Origin: Rothia mucilaginosa ATCC 25296
Lineage (GTDB): Bacteria > Actinomycetota > Actinomycetes > Actinomycetales > Micrococcaceae
Assembly: GCF_000175615.1 (NCBI RefSeq)
Contig: NZ_ACVO01000007.1
Location: 1-64,000, forward strand
Reading direction: 5' to 3'
DNA: 64,000 nucleotides
Shown here piece by piece: positions 25,883-34,961 of the stretch. Positions within the stretch are counted from its first letter, which is position 1, and the number at the start of each line of letters is the position of its first letter. The position numbers and the translations under genes are program-made. Under the pieces are notes generated by a model that did no database searches, was not told the origin of the DNA, and was given only the letters and a program-made list of their open reading frames with translations.

Positions 25883-27595
25883 CTAGAGAGCCTCAGAGAT
25901 GGAGGACTGTTCGGAAACAGAAGCGGCAGCTTCAGCCAGGGCGTGTGCCTCCGCAAGTTCCTCTTCCAGGACCTCCAGCAGGTCGCCCTCCAGCACATAC
26001 TCGGACAGTTCGGAGGCGACATCCTCACGGACCAGAGCCACCACGAAGGTGCCGTCCGATACGAAATCGGTGCTCTTAATTTCGGCATCCCATTCGTGCA
26101 GGCGCGAAATAATCTCACCGTGCGAGTATGGAATCAGCAGCTTCACCTCAATGGAGGGACGCGGAATGGTGTCCGCAATCTTCTGCTTCAGCTCCTCAAT
26201 ACCCTCACCGGTACGCGCCGAAACGATCACGTGCTCCGGCTCGCGCTGGCGCATACGCTCCAGCACGAACGGGTCGGCGGCATCCGCCTTATTCAGCACA
26301 ATAATCTCGGGGATATGGCGGGCGTCAACCTCCGCGATGACCTCGCGGACAGCACGAATCTGCCCCTCCGGGTCCGGGTGCGAAGCATCCACCACGTGCA
26401 GGATGACGTCAGCGTCAGCGACCTCTTCCAGGGTGGAGCGGAACGCCTCCACCAGCTGGGTCGGCAGCGAACGCACGAAACCCACCGTGTCAGAGAGGGT
26501 GTAGCCGATACCGTCCGGGGTCTGAGCCTTACGGACGGTCGGGTCCAGCGTCGCAAACAGGGCGTTCTCCACAAGCACGCCGGCATCGGTCAGACGGTTC
26601 AGCAGGGAGGACTTACCCGCATTCGTGTAGCCAGCGATAGCCACCGAAGGCACACGGTTACGGCGACGGTTCAGACGCTTCGTCTCACGCGCCGGCGCCA
26701 TCGCAGCGATCTCACGCTTAAGCTTCGCCATGCGAGCGCGCAGGCGGCGGCGGTCCATCTCAATCTTGGTTTCACCGGGACCACGCGAACCGATACCCTC
26801 ACCGGCTGCGGCGCGGCCACCCGCCTGACGAGACAGGGAGGCACCCCAACCACGCAGACGCGGCAACATGTACTCCAGCTGAGCCAGCTCAACCTGCGCC
26901 TTACCCTCGCGGGACTTAGCGTGCTGAGCGAAAATGTCGAGAATCAGGGCGGTTCGGTCAATGACCTTGACCTTCACAATGTCTTCAAGGGCACGACGCT
27001 GCGAGGGAGCCAATTCCGAGTCGACGATGACGGTGTCGGCGCCGGTCGCCTCGACAATGTCCTTGAGTTCCAGCGCCTTACCTGAGCCGAGGAAGGTGCC
27101 GGGGTCCGGCTTGAGGCGGCGCTGAACCAGGCCGTCCAGAACCTCGGAACCTGCGGTTTCAGCCAGTGCCGCGAGCTCACGTAGGGAGTTCTCTGCGTCC
27201 TCTACGGTGCCTTCAGTCCATAGACCAGCCAGCACCACGCGTTCCAGACGCAGCTGGCGGTACTCGACCTCGGTGACGTCTTCAAGTTCGGTGGAGAGGT
27301 TCGCGATACGGCGCAGTGCACGGCGCTCAGCGAGGTCTTCCTGGTCACCGTCATATTCGGAATGCTCGCGCTGAACGTCAGAAATTTCACGCGCGCGAGT
27401 ATCCAGCACACGGCGGCTATTGTTGCCGTGAGCGCTGGAGGAGTTATCGCTGTGATGCGCGGTACCGGCAGCGTCATAAGTAGTGACGGAGGCGGCGGCC
27501 TGGGAGCGGCCCAGAACGCGGTCTACGGTGCGGCGCAGCTGCTCATCGCTGGGCAGCTTTTCGGTATCAGATACGGGGGTGTTCTTAGAATTCAT
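25883..27595 (-). CDS. hflX: Ribosome-associated GTPase HflX
   Basis: HflX splits and rescues stalled 70S ribosomes, notably under heat or antibiotic stress. The 570-residue protein has an N-terminal extension (1-130), the HflX domain (about 135-300, with PDPGTFLGSGK and the glycine-rich GIGSRGPGETKIE), then a GTPase domain: GYTNAGKSSL (G1), DTVGF (G3), VLNKAD (G4), and a C-terminal domain. The start ATG at 27595 has no Shine-Dalgarno; TAGAAT lies 9 nt upstream, hinting at a very short leader. dinG follows after 6 nt. It is divergent from the RsmC-like gene. Confidence 0.96.
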   Translation of the reverse strand: MNSKNTPVSDTEKLPSDEQLRRTVDRVLGRSQAAASVTTYDAAGTAHHSDNSSSAHGNNSRRVLDTRAREISDVQREHSEYDGDQEDLAERRALRRIANLSTELEDVTEVEYRQLRLERVVLAGLWTEGTVEDAENSLRELAALAETAGSEVLDGLVQRRLKPDPGTFLGSGKALELKDIVEATGADTVIVDSELAPSQRRALEDIVKVKVIDRTALILDIFAQHAKSREGKAQVELAQLEYMLPRLRGWGASLSRQAGGRAAAGEGIGSRGPGETKIEMDRRRLRARMAKLKREIAAMAPARETKRLNRRRNRVPSVAIAGYTNAGKSSLLNRLTDAGVLVENALFATLDPTVRKAQTPDGIGYTLSDTVGFVRSLPTQLVEAFRSTLEEVADADVILHVVDASHPDPEGQIRAVREVIAEVDARHIPEIIVLNKADAADPFVLERMRQREPEHVIVSARTGEGIEELKQKIADTIPRPSIEVKLLIPYSHGEIISRLHEWDAEIKSTDFVSDGTFVVALVREDVASELSEYVLEGDLLEVLEEELAEAHALAEAAASVSEQSSISEAL

Positions 27596-27725
27596 ACGAC
27601 TATAATTCTACCGCCGTTGCCCGCATCGGGTAGGGGGTTCGGTCGCCTGTGCGCTCAGGGCGTGCAAGCTACCAACCCGCCCCGTGCATTCTCTGCCCGT
27701 GTGCGGCGGGTTCTTGCCCTACCGG

Positions 27726-27731
27726 TACACT
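27726..27731 (+). promoter_or_regulatory. -10 box of leaderless RsmC-like mRNA
   Basis: TACACT lies exactly 7 nt before ATG at 27739 with no Shine-Dalgarno between. This spacing places the transcription start at or next to the A of ATG. Confidence 0.55.
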
Positions 27732-27738
27732 GGATAGC

Positions 27739-28362
27739 ATGAGCGAGCAGCATTATTTCTCTGAAACCCCCGAGACCGAATTCAAGCCCCGTCCCGTGCA
27801 GGTGGAGCTTGCCGGCCGCAAGGTCACCGTCACCACAGCTAACGGCATTTTCAGCCCCTCCGGCATTGATAAGGGCACCGCTATTTTGCTGCAGGAAGCA
27901 CCCGACCCGCAGGGCGAACGCATGCTTGACATCGGCTGCGGTTGGGGCCCCATCACCCTGACTTTGGCGATGCTCGCACCGGACGCGCAGGTGCACGCGG
28001 TGGACGTGAACTCCCGCTCCATTAGCTTGACCGAACGCAACGCCGCCGCTCTCGGCCTGCCCAACGTTACCGTGGGAACCCCCGAGTCGGTTGACCCCGA
28101 ACTGCGTTTTGACACCATCTGGTCGAACCCGCCGATTCGTGTGGGCAAGGAGGTTCTGCACGAGATCCTGCTGACCTGGCTACCGCGCCTGGCGCCCGGC
28201 GGTGACGCCTACCTGGTGGTCCAGAAGAACCTGGGCTCCGATTCTTTGCAGAAGTGGATGGACGCGCAGCTTGGACAGCTGCACCCCGGCGAGTTTGAGG
28301 TGTCGCGCTATGCGACCTCGAAGGGCTTCCGTATTCTGCAGGTGCACCGCTACGAGGATTAA
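27739..28362 (+). CDS. RsmC-like class I methyltransferase
   Basis: A 207-residue SAM-dependent methyltransferase of the RsmC/RlmG type, which modify guanines of rRNA. Motif I is MLDIGCGWGPITLTLA (about residues 69-84), the acidic ribose-binding residue is in VHAVDVNSRS, and the catalytic motif IV is WSNPPIRVG, the NPP type used for exocyclic N-methylation. The single-domain length lacks the duplicated N-terminal half of E. coli RsmC, as usual in actinobacteria. The ATG at 27739 has no Shine-Dalgarno but a TACACT box 7 nt upstream, so it is probably leaderless. The rRNA site is inferred. Confidence 0.88.
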   Translation: MSEQHYFSETPETEFKPRPVQVELAGRKVTVTTANGIFSPSGIDKGTAILLQEAPDPQGERMLDIGCGWGPITLTLAMLAPDAQVHAVDVNSRSISLTERNAAALGLPNVTVGTPESVDPELRFDTIWSNPPIRVGKEVLHEILLTWLPRLAPGGDAYLVVQKNLGSDSLQKWMDAQLGQLHPGEFEVSRYATSKGFRILQVHRYED

Positions 28363-28404
28363 ACCTCTGGCGCTAAATCCTCTGGCGCTAATTGCTTAAA
28401 ATAT

Positions 28405-28456
28405 AAAAGCGGCGGGTGTTTTCTGAATGTGTTATCAGAAAACATCCGCCGCTTTT
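28405..28456. terminator. Bidirectional terminator methyltransferase / dapF
   Basis: A long near-perfect stem of about 22 bp, from AAAAGCGGCGGGTG to its complement ending GCCGCTTTT, with one wobble and an 8-nt loop. A and T runs at the stem ends serve both directions. Confidence 0.9.
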
Positions 28457-28500
28457 CTCTATAAAATCTCTGCTCTAAGACTGCTCGCTATCGCTACAGG

Positions 28501-29436
28501 CTATCGCAGCACGACGGTCGAAACCATCTGCGCCGGACCAGCCAGAACAACATGTTCCAGGTCGTCCGGGCCCAGCACGAAAGTCACCGCGAGGGTACCG
28601 CCGGGCACATGCACCAGCCACTCATCCGGTGCTTCCTCGCCGCCCCAGAAACGGGTCGCCGCAGCCGCCGCACACGCGCCGGTACCGCACGACAGAGTCT
28701 CGCCCACGCCGCGTTCGTGCACGCGCATACGGATAGCGCCCACCTGCGCGCCGCTCTCAACGTCCAGGTCGACCGGCACCACAAACTCAACGTTCGTACC
28801 GTTGACCGGGGCGGGGTTCACCTGAGGCAGGCTGTGCAGGTCCAGGCCGTCCAGCTTACCGTCGGAGCCGAGCATCACCACGGTGTGCGGGTTACCCATC
28901 GAAATGGACAGGCCAGCACGCGGAGTCTTCAGGCCGCGAGCAGACACCAGGCAGTCCTCGCCACCCTCACGGGCAGCCTCACCGTGAATGAAGCTCCACG
29001 GACCCATATCAATCGCGTAGCCCTCTTCGGTGCGCGCCACAGTCTTCACGCCGGCACGGGTACCAATCTTGACGGTCTCGCCCACCTCAAGCTCAACCAG
29101 GCCCTCAGTGCGCAGGTACTCCACGAACGCGCGCACACCGTTGCCGCACATTTCAGCGATAGAGCCGTCACCGTTGCGGTAGTCCATGAACCAGACAGCG
29201 TCCGGGTGCTCCTCGAGCAGCTTCTGACCCGCGCGGGAGGCGGTGCTACGGGCAGCACGAATGAAGCCGTCCGCGCCAATGCCGAAGTGTCGGTCGCAGG
29301 CACGGGCTACCAGCTCGGGGGTGAGGGCAATTTCTGCGTTCTCATCCGTCAGAAAGATGAAGTCGTTACCGGTGCCGTGACCCTTGGTGAGGGTCAGGCC
29401 TGCCAGCTCGCCCCAGATGGAAGGGTTCTCGCTCAT
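28501..29436 (-). CDS. dapF: Diaminopimelate epimerase
   Basis: Interconverts LL- and meso-diaminopimelate for lysine and peptidoglycan synthesis. The 311-residue protein has the two catalytic cysteines in EMCGNGVRAF and LSCGTGACAAAA and the substrate loop GHGTGNDFIFL at residues 19-29. The start ATG at 29436 has AAGGA 6 nt upstream. In actinobacteria dapF usually follows miaB-miaA directly; here an acyltransferase gene (29599-30747) stands between. dapA and dapB are also in the window, in another cluster. Confidence 0.97.
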   Translation of the reverse strand: MSENPSIWGELAGLTLTKGHGTGNDFIFLTDENAEIALTPELVARACDRHFGIGADGFIRAARSTASRAGQKLLEEHPDAVWFMDYRNGDGSIAEMCGNGVRAFVEYLRTEGLVELEVGETVKIGTRAGVKTVARTEEGYAIDMGPWSFIHGEAAREGGEDCLVSARGLKTPRAGLSISMGNPHTVVMLGSDGKLDGLDLHSLPQVNPAPVNGTNVEFVVPVDLDVESGAQVGAIRMRVHERGVGETLSCGTGACAAAAATRFWGGEEAPDEWLVHVPGGTLAVTFVLGPDDLEHVVLAGPAQMVSTVVLR

Positions 29437-29519
29437 ATGCTGTCCTTAAGGTTGGTGACCTGTCCGTTTATGATTTTACCGCGCCAGATGGTGAACCAGG
29501 CATTCTTCCTCGGAAATAC

Positions 29520-29575
29520 TTCTGCGGCTCCCGGTTCACTTGATGAGTTCGTCAAGATTACCGAAAGCCGCAGAA
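29520..29575 (-). terminator. Hairpin after acyltransferase 1
   Basis: A perfect 10-bp stem TTCTGCGGCT / AGCCGCAGAA encloses an inner ACTTGA/TCAAG(T) stem. It lies just beyond the stop of the acyltransferase gene on the minus strand and before dapF. The tail GTATTTCC is modest. Confidence 0.65.
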
Positions 29576-29598
29576 ATAGGCGGGATACTTTTACCGGT

Positions 29599-30747
29599 TT
29601 ATGAAGATGCCGCTACGGCGTCTGCAGAGCGATCGCGACGAATACGCAGAAGCTTGCGGTCCTTCAAAGCCAGCGCCGGCTTCTCAACATACAGCCAAGA
29701 CAGCCACGCCAGACCAATGGTAATCACGAAAGTGATGATGGCATTCAGAACCCAGCCCAGCGATGCACTACCGAAAATTGTCAACATAATCTGCACTGGG
29801 AACGCGTAGATGTACACGCCATACGAAATATCGTTATGTCGGCACAGGTCGGTCTTAATCGCAGCGCTGAGAGCCAGGATTCCGTAAGCCACAGGCAGGT
29901 GCATGTACTGGGCAATACCAGGTGCAAACCATTGCAGAGCAAATCCTAGAATCGTGACCACAATAGCCACAGTAGCGTTATAACGAATACGCTTACCCCA
30001 CATGTACAGGAGGGTACCAGCGAAGAAGTATGCGTGCAGGCGGAGAATGCCCTCTACAAAGTGATTGGGCTCGCGACCCATCAGCTCAAAAATCTGGTGC
30101 CCGAAAAATAGCCCAGCATAGATGACAGGAACCAGCCATTTTGCGTTCTTACGAATAAACCCAATGTAGAAAATCGGGATAAGTGCTAGGTAAGCGAGGA
30201 ATTCAAAGCTGAGGGTCCAGGCTGACCCATTCCATGCGTGGGTGAAAGGGATGCCAGTGGGGCCACCGAAAAGGGGGTATTGCAGGTTGAAAAGATCAAA
30301 GTTGCGGATGATGTATCCGCCTGCACCCTTAATGGAGAAAGGGTCTGCAGTGTGTCCGGTTACGACGGCGATGGGCCCACACAGAAAAACAACAAAAAGG
30401 ATAGAGACCCAGTAACCGGGGAAAATGCGCAGAATACGACGCTTCAGATAGCCAGTGATGGTTCCTCGCTGAGCGCTGTGAGCAATCAAGAAACCGGAAA
30501 TGCAGAAGAACATATTTACGGCCCAATGCCCCAGCGAGTCGATACCGTGAGGCGCAGGGATACCCAGAAAGCCAGTAGTAAAGCCAACGAGCGGCGCGGA
30601 ATGCGCAATAATGACGAGCGTCGCCATAGAAAGGCGAATGAAGTTCAGCGAATTCGTTCCGCCTAGAATGGCATCGTAGAGGGAACGCGGAGTGGATTCT
30701 GTCGCGGACAGAGTGGCAGAATTTTTCGTATGTGATGTGAGTGACAT
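29599..30747 (-). CDS. Membrane acyltransferase (OafA-like) 1
   Basis: A 382-residue acyltransferase-3 family protein that would move acetyl or other acyl groups across the membrane to surface sugars. About ten hydrophobic helices are visible. Family residues include the early FIRLSMATLVIIAHSAPL with the conserved His, and NMFFCISGFLIAHS followed by YLKRRILRIFPGYW. There is no SGNH tail. AGAGGAAAT precedes ATG at 30747. The start lies in a GACATAT/ATATGTC inverted repeat that could mask the start codon. The gene interrupts the conserved miaB-miaA-dapF order, which suggests later insertion. The substrate is unknown. Confidence 0.87.
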   Translation of the reverse strand: MSLTSHTKNSATLSATESTPRSLYDAILGGTNSLNFIRLSMATLVIIAHSAPLVGFTTGFLGIPAPHGIDSLGHWAVNMFFCISGFLIAHSAQRGTITGYLKRRILRIFPGYWVSILFVVFLCGPIAVVTGHTADPFSIKGAGGYIIRNFDLFNLQYPLFGGPTGIPFTHAWNGSAWTLSFEFLAYLALIPIFYIGFIRKNAKWLVPVIYAGLFFGHQIFELMGREPNHFVEGILRLHAYFFAGTLLYMWGKRIRYNATVAIVVTILGFALQWFAPGIAQYMHLPVAYGILALSAAIKTDLCRHNDISYGVYIYAFPVQIMLTIFGSASLGWVLNAIITFVITIGLAWLSWLYVEKPALALKDRKLLRIRRDRSADAVAASS

Positions 30748-30776
30748 ATTTCCTCTGTAGTTGAGTTGAATATGTC
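30743..30776 (-). promoter_or_regulatory. Hairpin enclosing acyltransferase 1 start
   Basis: GACATAT and ATATGTC form a perfect 7-bp stem on the minus strand. The downstream arm contains the ATG and the 20-nt loop holds the Shine-Dalgarno AGAGGA. Such a structure could limit ribosome access. Confidence 0.4.
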
Positions 30777-30824
30777 CTAGACTAACCTCAATTTCCCAGC
30801 TTTGATACGTCTATTCGCTTATTT

Positions 30825-31733
30825 TTACAAAATTGTAGCCAATGCCTCATCGGCAAGGGTAGGTGAGAGCGCATCCAGCCAGTGCACGCGCGGGTCCGCA
30901 CGGAACCAGGTCAGCTGGCGGCGCGCAAACTGGCGGGTCGCAATCGTCGTATCCTCAATCGCCTGCTCCACGCTGTACTCCGAATCATCAAGGGCGCGAG
31001 CGAACTGCGCGTAACCAATCGCGCGGGAAGCAGTCTTACCCTCCTGCAACCCCTGCGTATTCAGGGTGCGAATCTCATCGAGCAGACCCTGCTCGTGCAT
31101 CAGCTCCACACGGCGGTGCAGACGCTCGTGCAGCAGGGCACGATCCATATCCAGACCAATCTGAATACTCTCCGTCACGTACTCGCGCACCGGCATGAAC
31201 GCCGAGAACGGGCGGCCCGTCACCTCGAATACCTCCAGGGCTCGAATAATACGGCGCTCATCCTTCACCCGCGCAGCCGACTCCGGGTCGACCTCCGCCA
31301 GGCGGGCGTGCAGAACACCAATACCCTCGGTACGCGCCTGCGCCTCCAGACGCTCACGCACCCGCGCATCCGTGCCGGGGAACTCCAACTTATCCAGGGC
31401 GGCACGCACATACAGGCCGGAACCACCCACCAGAATCGGGTAGCGGCCACGACCGCGAATCTGCTCAATCAGCTCACGGCTACGCTCCTGAAACTCCGCT
31501 ACGGAGGCCTCGTCCCGCACGTCCATGATGTCCAGCAGGTGGTGCGGAACACCGCGCATCTCCTCCGCCGTGATTTTTGCGGTGCCGATATCCATGCCCC
31601 GGTAGAACTGCATAGAATCAGCGTTAATGCACTCACCGTTCAGACGCAGAGCCAGCTCAATGGCGAGCGCGCTCTTACCGGTGCCGGTCGGGCCCACAAT
31701 AGCGATAACGGGCAGAGTTTCGGAGATAGTCAT
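30825..31733 (-). CDS. miaA: tRNA dimethylallyltransferase
   Basis: Adds the dimethylallyl group to A37 of tRNAs that read UNN codons; MiaB then methylthiolates it. The 302-residue protein has the P-loop [14 protein letters not shown] near the N-terminus, the [19 protein letters not shown] stretch with the catalytic Asp and the [13 protein letters not shown] segment. The preferred start is ATG at 31733. TAGAAT lies 7 nt upstream and could be a -10 box for a leaderless mRNA; GGGG is only a weak Shine-Dalgarno. It follows miaB after 84 nt, the normal order, and is followed by an inserted acyltransferase. Confidence 0.96.
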   Translation of the reverse strand: MTISETLPVIAIVGPTGTGKSALAIELALRLNGECINADSMQFYRGMDIGTAKITAEEMRGVPHHLLDIMDVRDEASVAEFQERSRELIEQIRGRGRYPILVGGSGLYVRAALDKLEFPGTDARVRERLEAQARTEGIGVLHARLAEVDPESAARVKDERRIIRALEVFEVTGRPFSAFMPVREYVTESIQIGLDMDRALLHERLHRRVELMHEQGLLDEIRTLNTQGLQEGKTASRAIGYAQFARALDDSEYSVEQAIEDTTIATRQFARRQLTWFRADPRVHWLDALSPTLADEALATIL

Positions 31734-31817
31734 GCGCCCCATTCTACCGGTTCCCCCACCCCCACTTGCGGTGGCGGCAAGAGCCCGAAGAACAGGGCGC
31801 ATGATTCGATATAGGTT

Positions 31818-33332
31818 TTAGGGGCGCAGACCGATGGTCGGCATGCCCAGACCCACCGGCGCACCGGGCACCTGGGTGGTGCCGGTACCGCAAGAGTCAG
31901 CCTGGGAGCGGTCCCACGCGTCACCGGCGCGGGTGCGGCGCAGCTGGTACTGCTCGGCGGTCGGGTCAGAAATCAGGTGGAAGGAACCAGCCTCGGTAAT
32001 CGGTACGGTGACCATGTCGCCGGGGCGCGGAGTCTCGCAGCCCTCGGGCACGGAGAAGTGCACGAGGCGCTGGTCCGGGCCACGACCGGAGAGGCGGTGA
32101 GTCTGCTCAGCCTTACGACCTGCCTCCGCAACGACCATCAGCTCAACGGTCTTACCGAGCTGCTTGCGGTTCTCTTCACCCGCAATGCGGTCCTGCAGGG
32201 CAATCAGACGTTCGTAGCGTTCCTGCACGACCTCCTTCGGGATCTGGTTCTCCATGGTTGCCGCGGGGGTGCCGGGGCGGATCGAGTACTGGAAGGTGAA
32301 CGCGGAGGAGAAACGAGCCTGCTCCACAACCTTCAGGGTGTCCTGGAAGTCCTCTTCAGTCTCGCCGGGGAAGCCCACAATGATGTCGGTGGTAATCACG
32401 GCATTCGGGATGCGCTCGCGCACCTTGTCCAGAATGTTCAGGAACTTCTTGGAACGGTAGGAGCGGCGCATGTCCTTGAGCACCTTGTCAGAGCCGGACT
32501 GCAGCGGCATGTGCAGCACGGGCATAACGTTCGGGGTCTCGGCCATCGCGTCGATCACGTCGTCGGTGAACATTGCCGGGTGCGGGGAGGTGAAGCGTAC
32601 ACGCTCCAGGCCCTCAATCTCACCGCAGGCACGCAGCAGCTTGGAGAATGCCTGACGGTCGCCGAACTCCACGCCGTAGGAGTTCACGTTCTGACCGAGC
32701 AGAGTCACCTCAATAGCGCCGTCATCGACCAGCGCCTGAACCTCAGCGAGAATGTCGCCGGGGCGGCGGTCCTTCTCCTTACCGCGCAGAGACGGCACGA
32801 TGCAGAAGGTGCAGGTGTTGTTACAGCCAACCGAGATGGACACCCAGCCGGAGTACACGTGGTCGCGCTTAGTGGGCAGGGTGGAGGGGAAAACTTCGAG
32901 GGATTCGAGCAGTTCTGCCTGCGCCTCGTGGTTGTGGCGGGCACGCTCCAGCAGGGTGGGGAGGGCACCAATGTTGTGGGTACCGAACACTACGTCCACC
33001 CAGGGTGCCTTCTCAATGATGGCGTCCTGGTCTTTCTGCGCCAGGCAGCCGCCCACGGCGATCTGCATGCCCTTGTGGGCGCGCTTGACCGGTGCCAGCT
33101 GACCGAGGTTGCCGTAGAGGCGGTTGGAAGCGTTTTCGCGGACTGCGCAGGTGTTGAAAACCACCAGGTCGGGCTGGGTGCCTTCCTCAGCGCGAACGTA
33201 GCCGTTAGCCTCCAGCAGGCCGGACATTCGTTCGGAGTCGTGCACGTTCATCTGGCAGCCGAAAGTGCGCACTTCGTAGGTGCGGGGGCTGGTTTCGGGG
33301 GTCTGGGCGGAATCGCTGAGGGTCGAAGTCAT
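31818..33332 (-). CDS. miaB: tRNA methylthiotransferase MiaB
   Basis: A radical-SAM enzyme that turns i6A37 into ms2i6A37 in tRNA. The 504-residue protein has the N-terminal UPF0004 domain with its three cluster cysteines ([22 protein letters not shown]), the radical-SAM CxxxCxxC motif in [12 protein letters not shown] and a C-terminal TRAM domain (about 395-460). ATG at 33332 has no Shine-Dalgarno; TACCCT lies exactly 7 nt upstream, a leaderless signature. It is divergent from the kinase-fold gene at 33368 with only 35 bp between, so the two promoters overlap. Confidence 0.96.
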   Translation of the reverse strand: MTSTLSDSAQTPETSPRTYEVRTFGCQMNVHDSERMSGLLEANGYVRAEEGTQPDLVVFNTCAVRENASNRLYGNLGQLAPVKRAHKGMQIAVGGCLAQKDQDAIIEKAPWVDVVFGTHNIGALPTLLERARHNHEAQAELLESLEVFPSTLPTKRDHVYSGWVSISVGCNNTCTFCIVPSLRGKEKDRRPGDILAEVQALVDDGAIEVTLLGQNVNSYGVEFGDRQAFSKLLRACGEIEGLERVRFTSPHPAMFTDDVIDAMAETPNVMPVLHMPLQSGSDKVLKDMRRSYRSKKFLNILDKVRERIPNAVITTDIIVGFPGETEEDFQDTLKVVEQARFSSAFTFQYSIRPGTPAATMENQIPKEVVQERYERLIALQDRIAGEENRKQLGKTVELMVVAEAGRKAEQTHRLSGRGPDQRLVHFSVPEGCETPRPGDMVTVPITEAGSFHLISDPTAEQYQLRRTRAGDAWDRSQADSCGTGTTQVPGAPVGLGMPTIGLRP

Positions 33333-33339
33333 GCCCTAT

Positions 33340-33345
33340 AGGGTA
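33340..33345 (-). promoter_or_regulatory. -10 box of leaderless miaB mRNA
   Basis: TACCCT on the minus strand is 7 nt before the miaB ATG (33330-33332). No Shine-Dalgarno is present. Confidence 0.55.
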
Positions 33346-33355
33346 TCCGATGGGG

Positions 33356-33361
33356 GATAAT
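33356..33361 (+). promoter_or_regulatory. -10 box of kinase-fold gene
   Basis: GATAAT lies 6 nt before ATG at 33368, without a Shine-Dalgarno. The box is 11 bp from the divergent miaB -10 box, so polymerases starting at the two sites would compete. Confidence 0.5.
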
Positions 33362-33367
33362 GGCTCT

Positions 33368-34750
33368 ATGCAGGTTTCCCTTAGTAGTAACTTTCCGGCT
33401 CTGTCACCGAACAATTCTTCCTCTCCCGCCCCTGACGGGGAGCTTCTGAGCACCCTCATTGAGGAGGCGATTGCCGCCTACTCTCCCGTGCCGCCTCAGG
33501 CGAGCGCTGATTCTGCCTCGATGCGTCAGACCCTGATGCAGCTGCTCAGCTGGGCGCATTCTTTGGAGCAGGTAGCTGCCCGTGCGGTTGAGCGCGTGCA
33601 GATTCTGGGCACCGGCATGCGTTCCGTTGTGGTGCGTGTCGTGTATGAGCCTGCCGCCGAGTCTGCACAGTCTTTCGAGTCTACACAGTCTTTGCCGACC
33701 TCGATTATTGTGAAGCGTTACCGCCGTAAGGATTCGACGGTGAACGCGGGCGGTTTCGGGTACCTGCGTGAGCGCTACGGTTTGGAGGCGCTGAACCGGC
33801 AGGTTCCGGGTCTGTTCCCGCAGCTCTACGGCGCGGATCCTGAGCTGCGCGTGCTGGCGCTGGAAGATGTGAGCGCCGGAACCGTTGAGGGCGAGCAGTA
33901 TTCGGTCGCCCACGCCCTACTGGAAGGCACCGAACAGCAGGCGCTGGATGCGCTGAACTACTACATTGAGGCGTACCGTTCCCTTGCCGCCAGCGGCATT
34001 ATGGGCGAGGCGGTGGAGGATTACCGCCTGAACCTGGCGCGTGCCGACCGCAAGGCACAGTTCCCGGGCGCTATTGCCTCGCCGGGTTTGGCTGAGCGCG
34101 GTTTGAAGAAGCTGTACGGTGTGGCTGATGAGGCGCGCACCCCCGAGCACGATGCTGACAGCCCGGCTTCCAGCTCTGCCGCGCATGAGGACGCGCCTGT
34201 TCTTCCCGCCGCCGTTGAGGAGCTGTCCTTCCGTTTCCGCCGCGTTCTGCAGCCTTTCTTTACCAAGCGCCCGCCGGTACCCGAGCAGTTCAAGCTCAAC
34301 CGCGGCAGGGTATATATGCTCTCTTCGGGCGATTTTTCGCCGCAGAACGTGCTGATTGGTTCGGCGGACGGCGCGCAGGTGCGCATGGTCGATGCGGAGG
34401 GCACCTGCCTGCATCACCGCGGCTTCCCGTTTGTTGAGGCGATGCTGGGCTTCCCTTCCTCGCCGGAGTACCCGCGCTACCGGGTGGACCGCAAGAAGGC
34501 GCTGCCGGCGCTGTACTCTGCCCTCTTTGAGGACGCCCCGCTGGATGAGCACCTGGCGGAGGATTTGGCGGTGTGCACGGCGGTGACCGTGTGCGCCCTG
34601 TTGGAGCTGTACTCTTCTTCGGCGCGTTCCGATCTGTTGCCTCGTATTCGCCGTGAAGGTGCGCAGCTGATGCGCCTGCTCCTTGAGATTGCCGGTTCTC
34701 AGGATGCAACCCTCGCCGAGTTCGCGGACCGTCTGGGAGCCGCTGAATAA
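33368..34750 (+). CDS. Phosphotransferase-fold protein
   Basis: A 460-residue soluble protein with the aminoglycoside-phosphotransferase/kinase-like fold. The likely ATP lysine is in IIVKRYRR (about residue 110). The catalytic loop reads SSGDFSPQNVLIG where the family has HGDxxxxN, and the metal-binding DxD-type site reads MVDAEGT. The serine in place of histidine and the changed metal site make activity uncertain. A low-complexity insert rich in Ala, Ser, Asp and Glu lies at about 255-285. ATG at 33368 is preferred over 33350 because GATAAT lies 6 nt before it. The substrate is unknown. It is divergent from miaB and convergent with recX. Confidence 0.7.
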   Translation: MQVSLSSNFPALSPNNSSSPAPDGELLSTLIEEAIAAYSPVPPQASADSASMRQTLMQLLSWAHSLEQVAARAVERVQILGTGMRSVVVRVVYEPAAESAQSFESTQSLPTSIIVKRYRRKDSTVNAGGFGYLRERYGLEALNRQVPGLFPQLYGADPELRVLALEDVSAGTVEGEQYSVAHALLEGTEQQALDALNYYIEAYRSLAASGIMGEAVEDYRLNLARADRKAQFPGAIASPGLAERGLKKLYGVADEARTPEHDADSPASSSAAHEDAPVLPAAVEELSFRFRRVLQPFFTKRPPVPEQFKLNRGRVYMLSSGDFSPQNVLIGSADGAQVRMVDAEGTCLHHRGFPFVEAMLGFPSSPEYPRYRVDRKKALPALYSALFEDAPLDEHLAEDLAVCTAVTVCALLELYSSSARSDLLPRIRREGAQLMRLLLEIAGSQDATLAEFADRLGAAE

Positions 34751-34810
34751 GCAGCGGAGTAAACAGCGGATATAGCCTTCGACAAGGTGTTTTATAAAAC
34801 TCAAAAGCGT

Positions 34811-34857
34811 AAAGGGTGAGCCCGCCACAGAGTATGTCTGTAGCGGGCTCACCCTTT
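34811..34857. terminator. Bidirectional terminator kinase gene / recX
   Basis: A perfect 15-bp stem AAAGGGTGAGCCCGC with its complement, continuing inside with CAGA/TCTG, ends in TTTTAG on plus and is preceded by A residues serving the minus strand. Confidence 0.85.
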
Positions 34858-34961
34858 TAGCTCACTTGCAGAGAGTTATTGACGGAGGCTCTTTGGAGGA
34901 GGCTTTTTGACAGTGGCTCGTTGAAGGTGCGTACCTGCTCGTCCTCTACCGGAGCTGCAAC

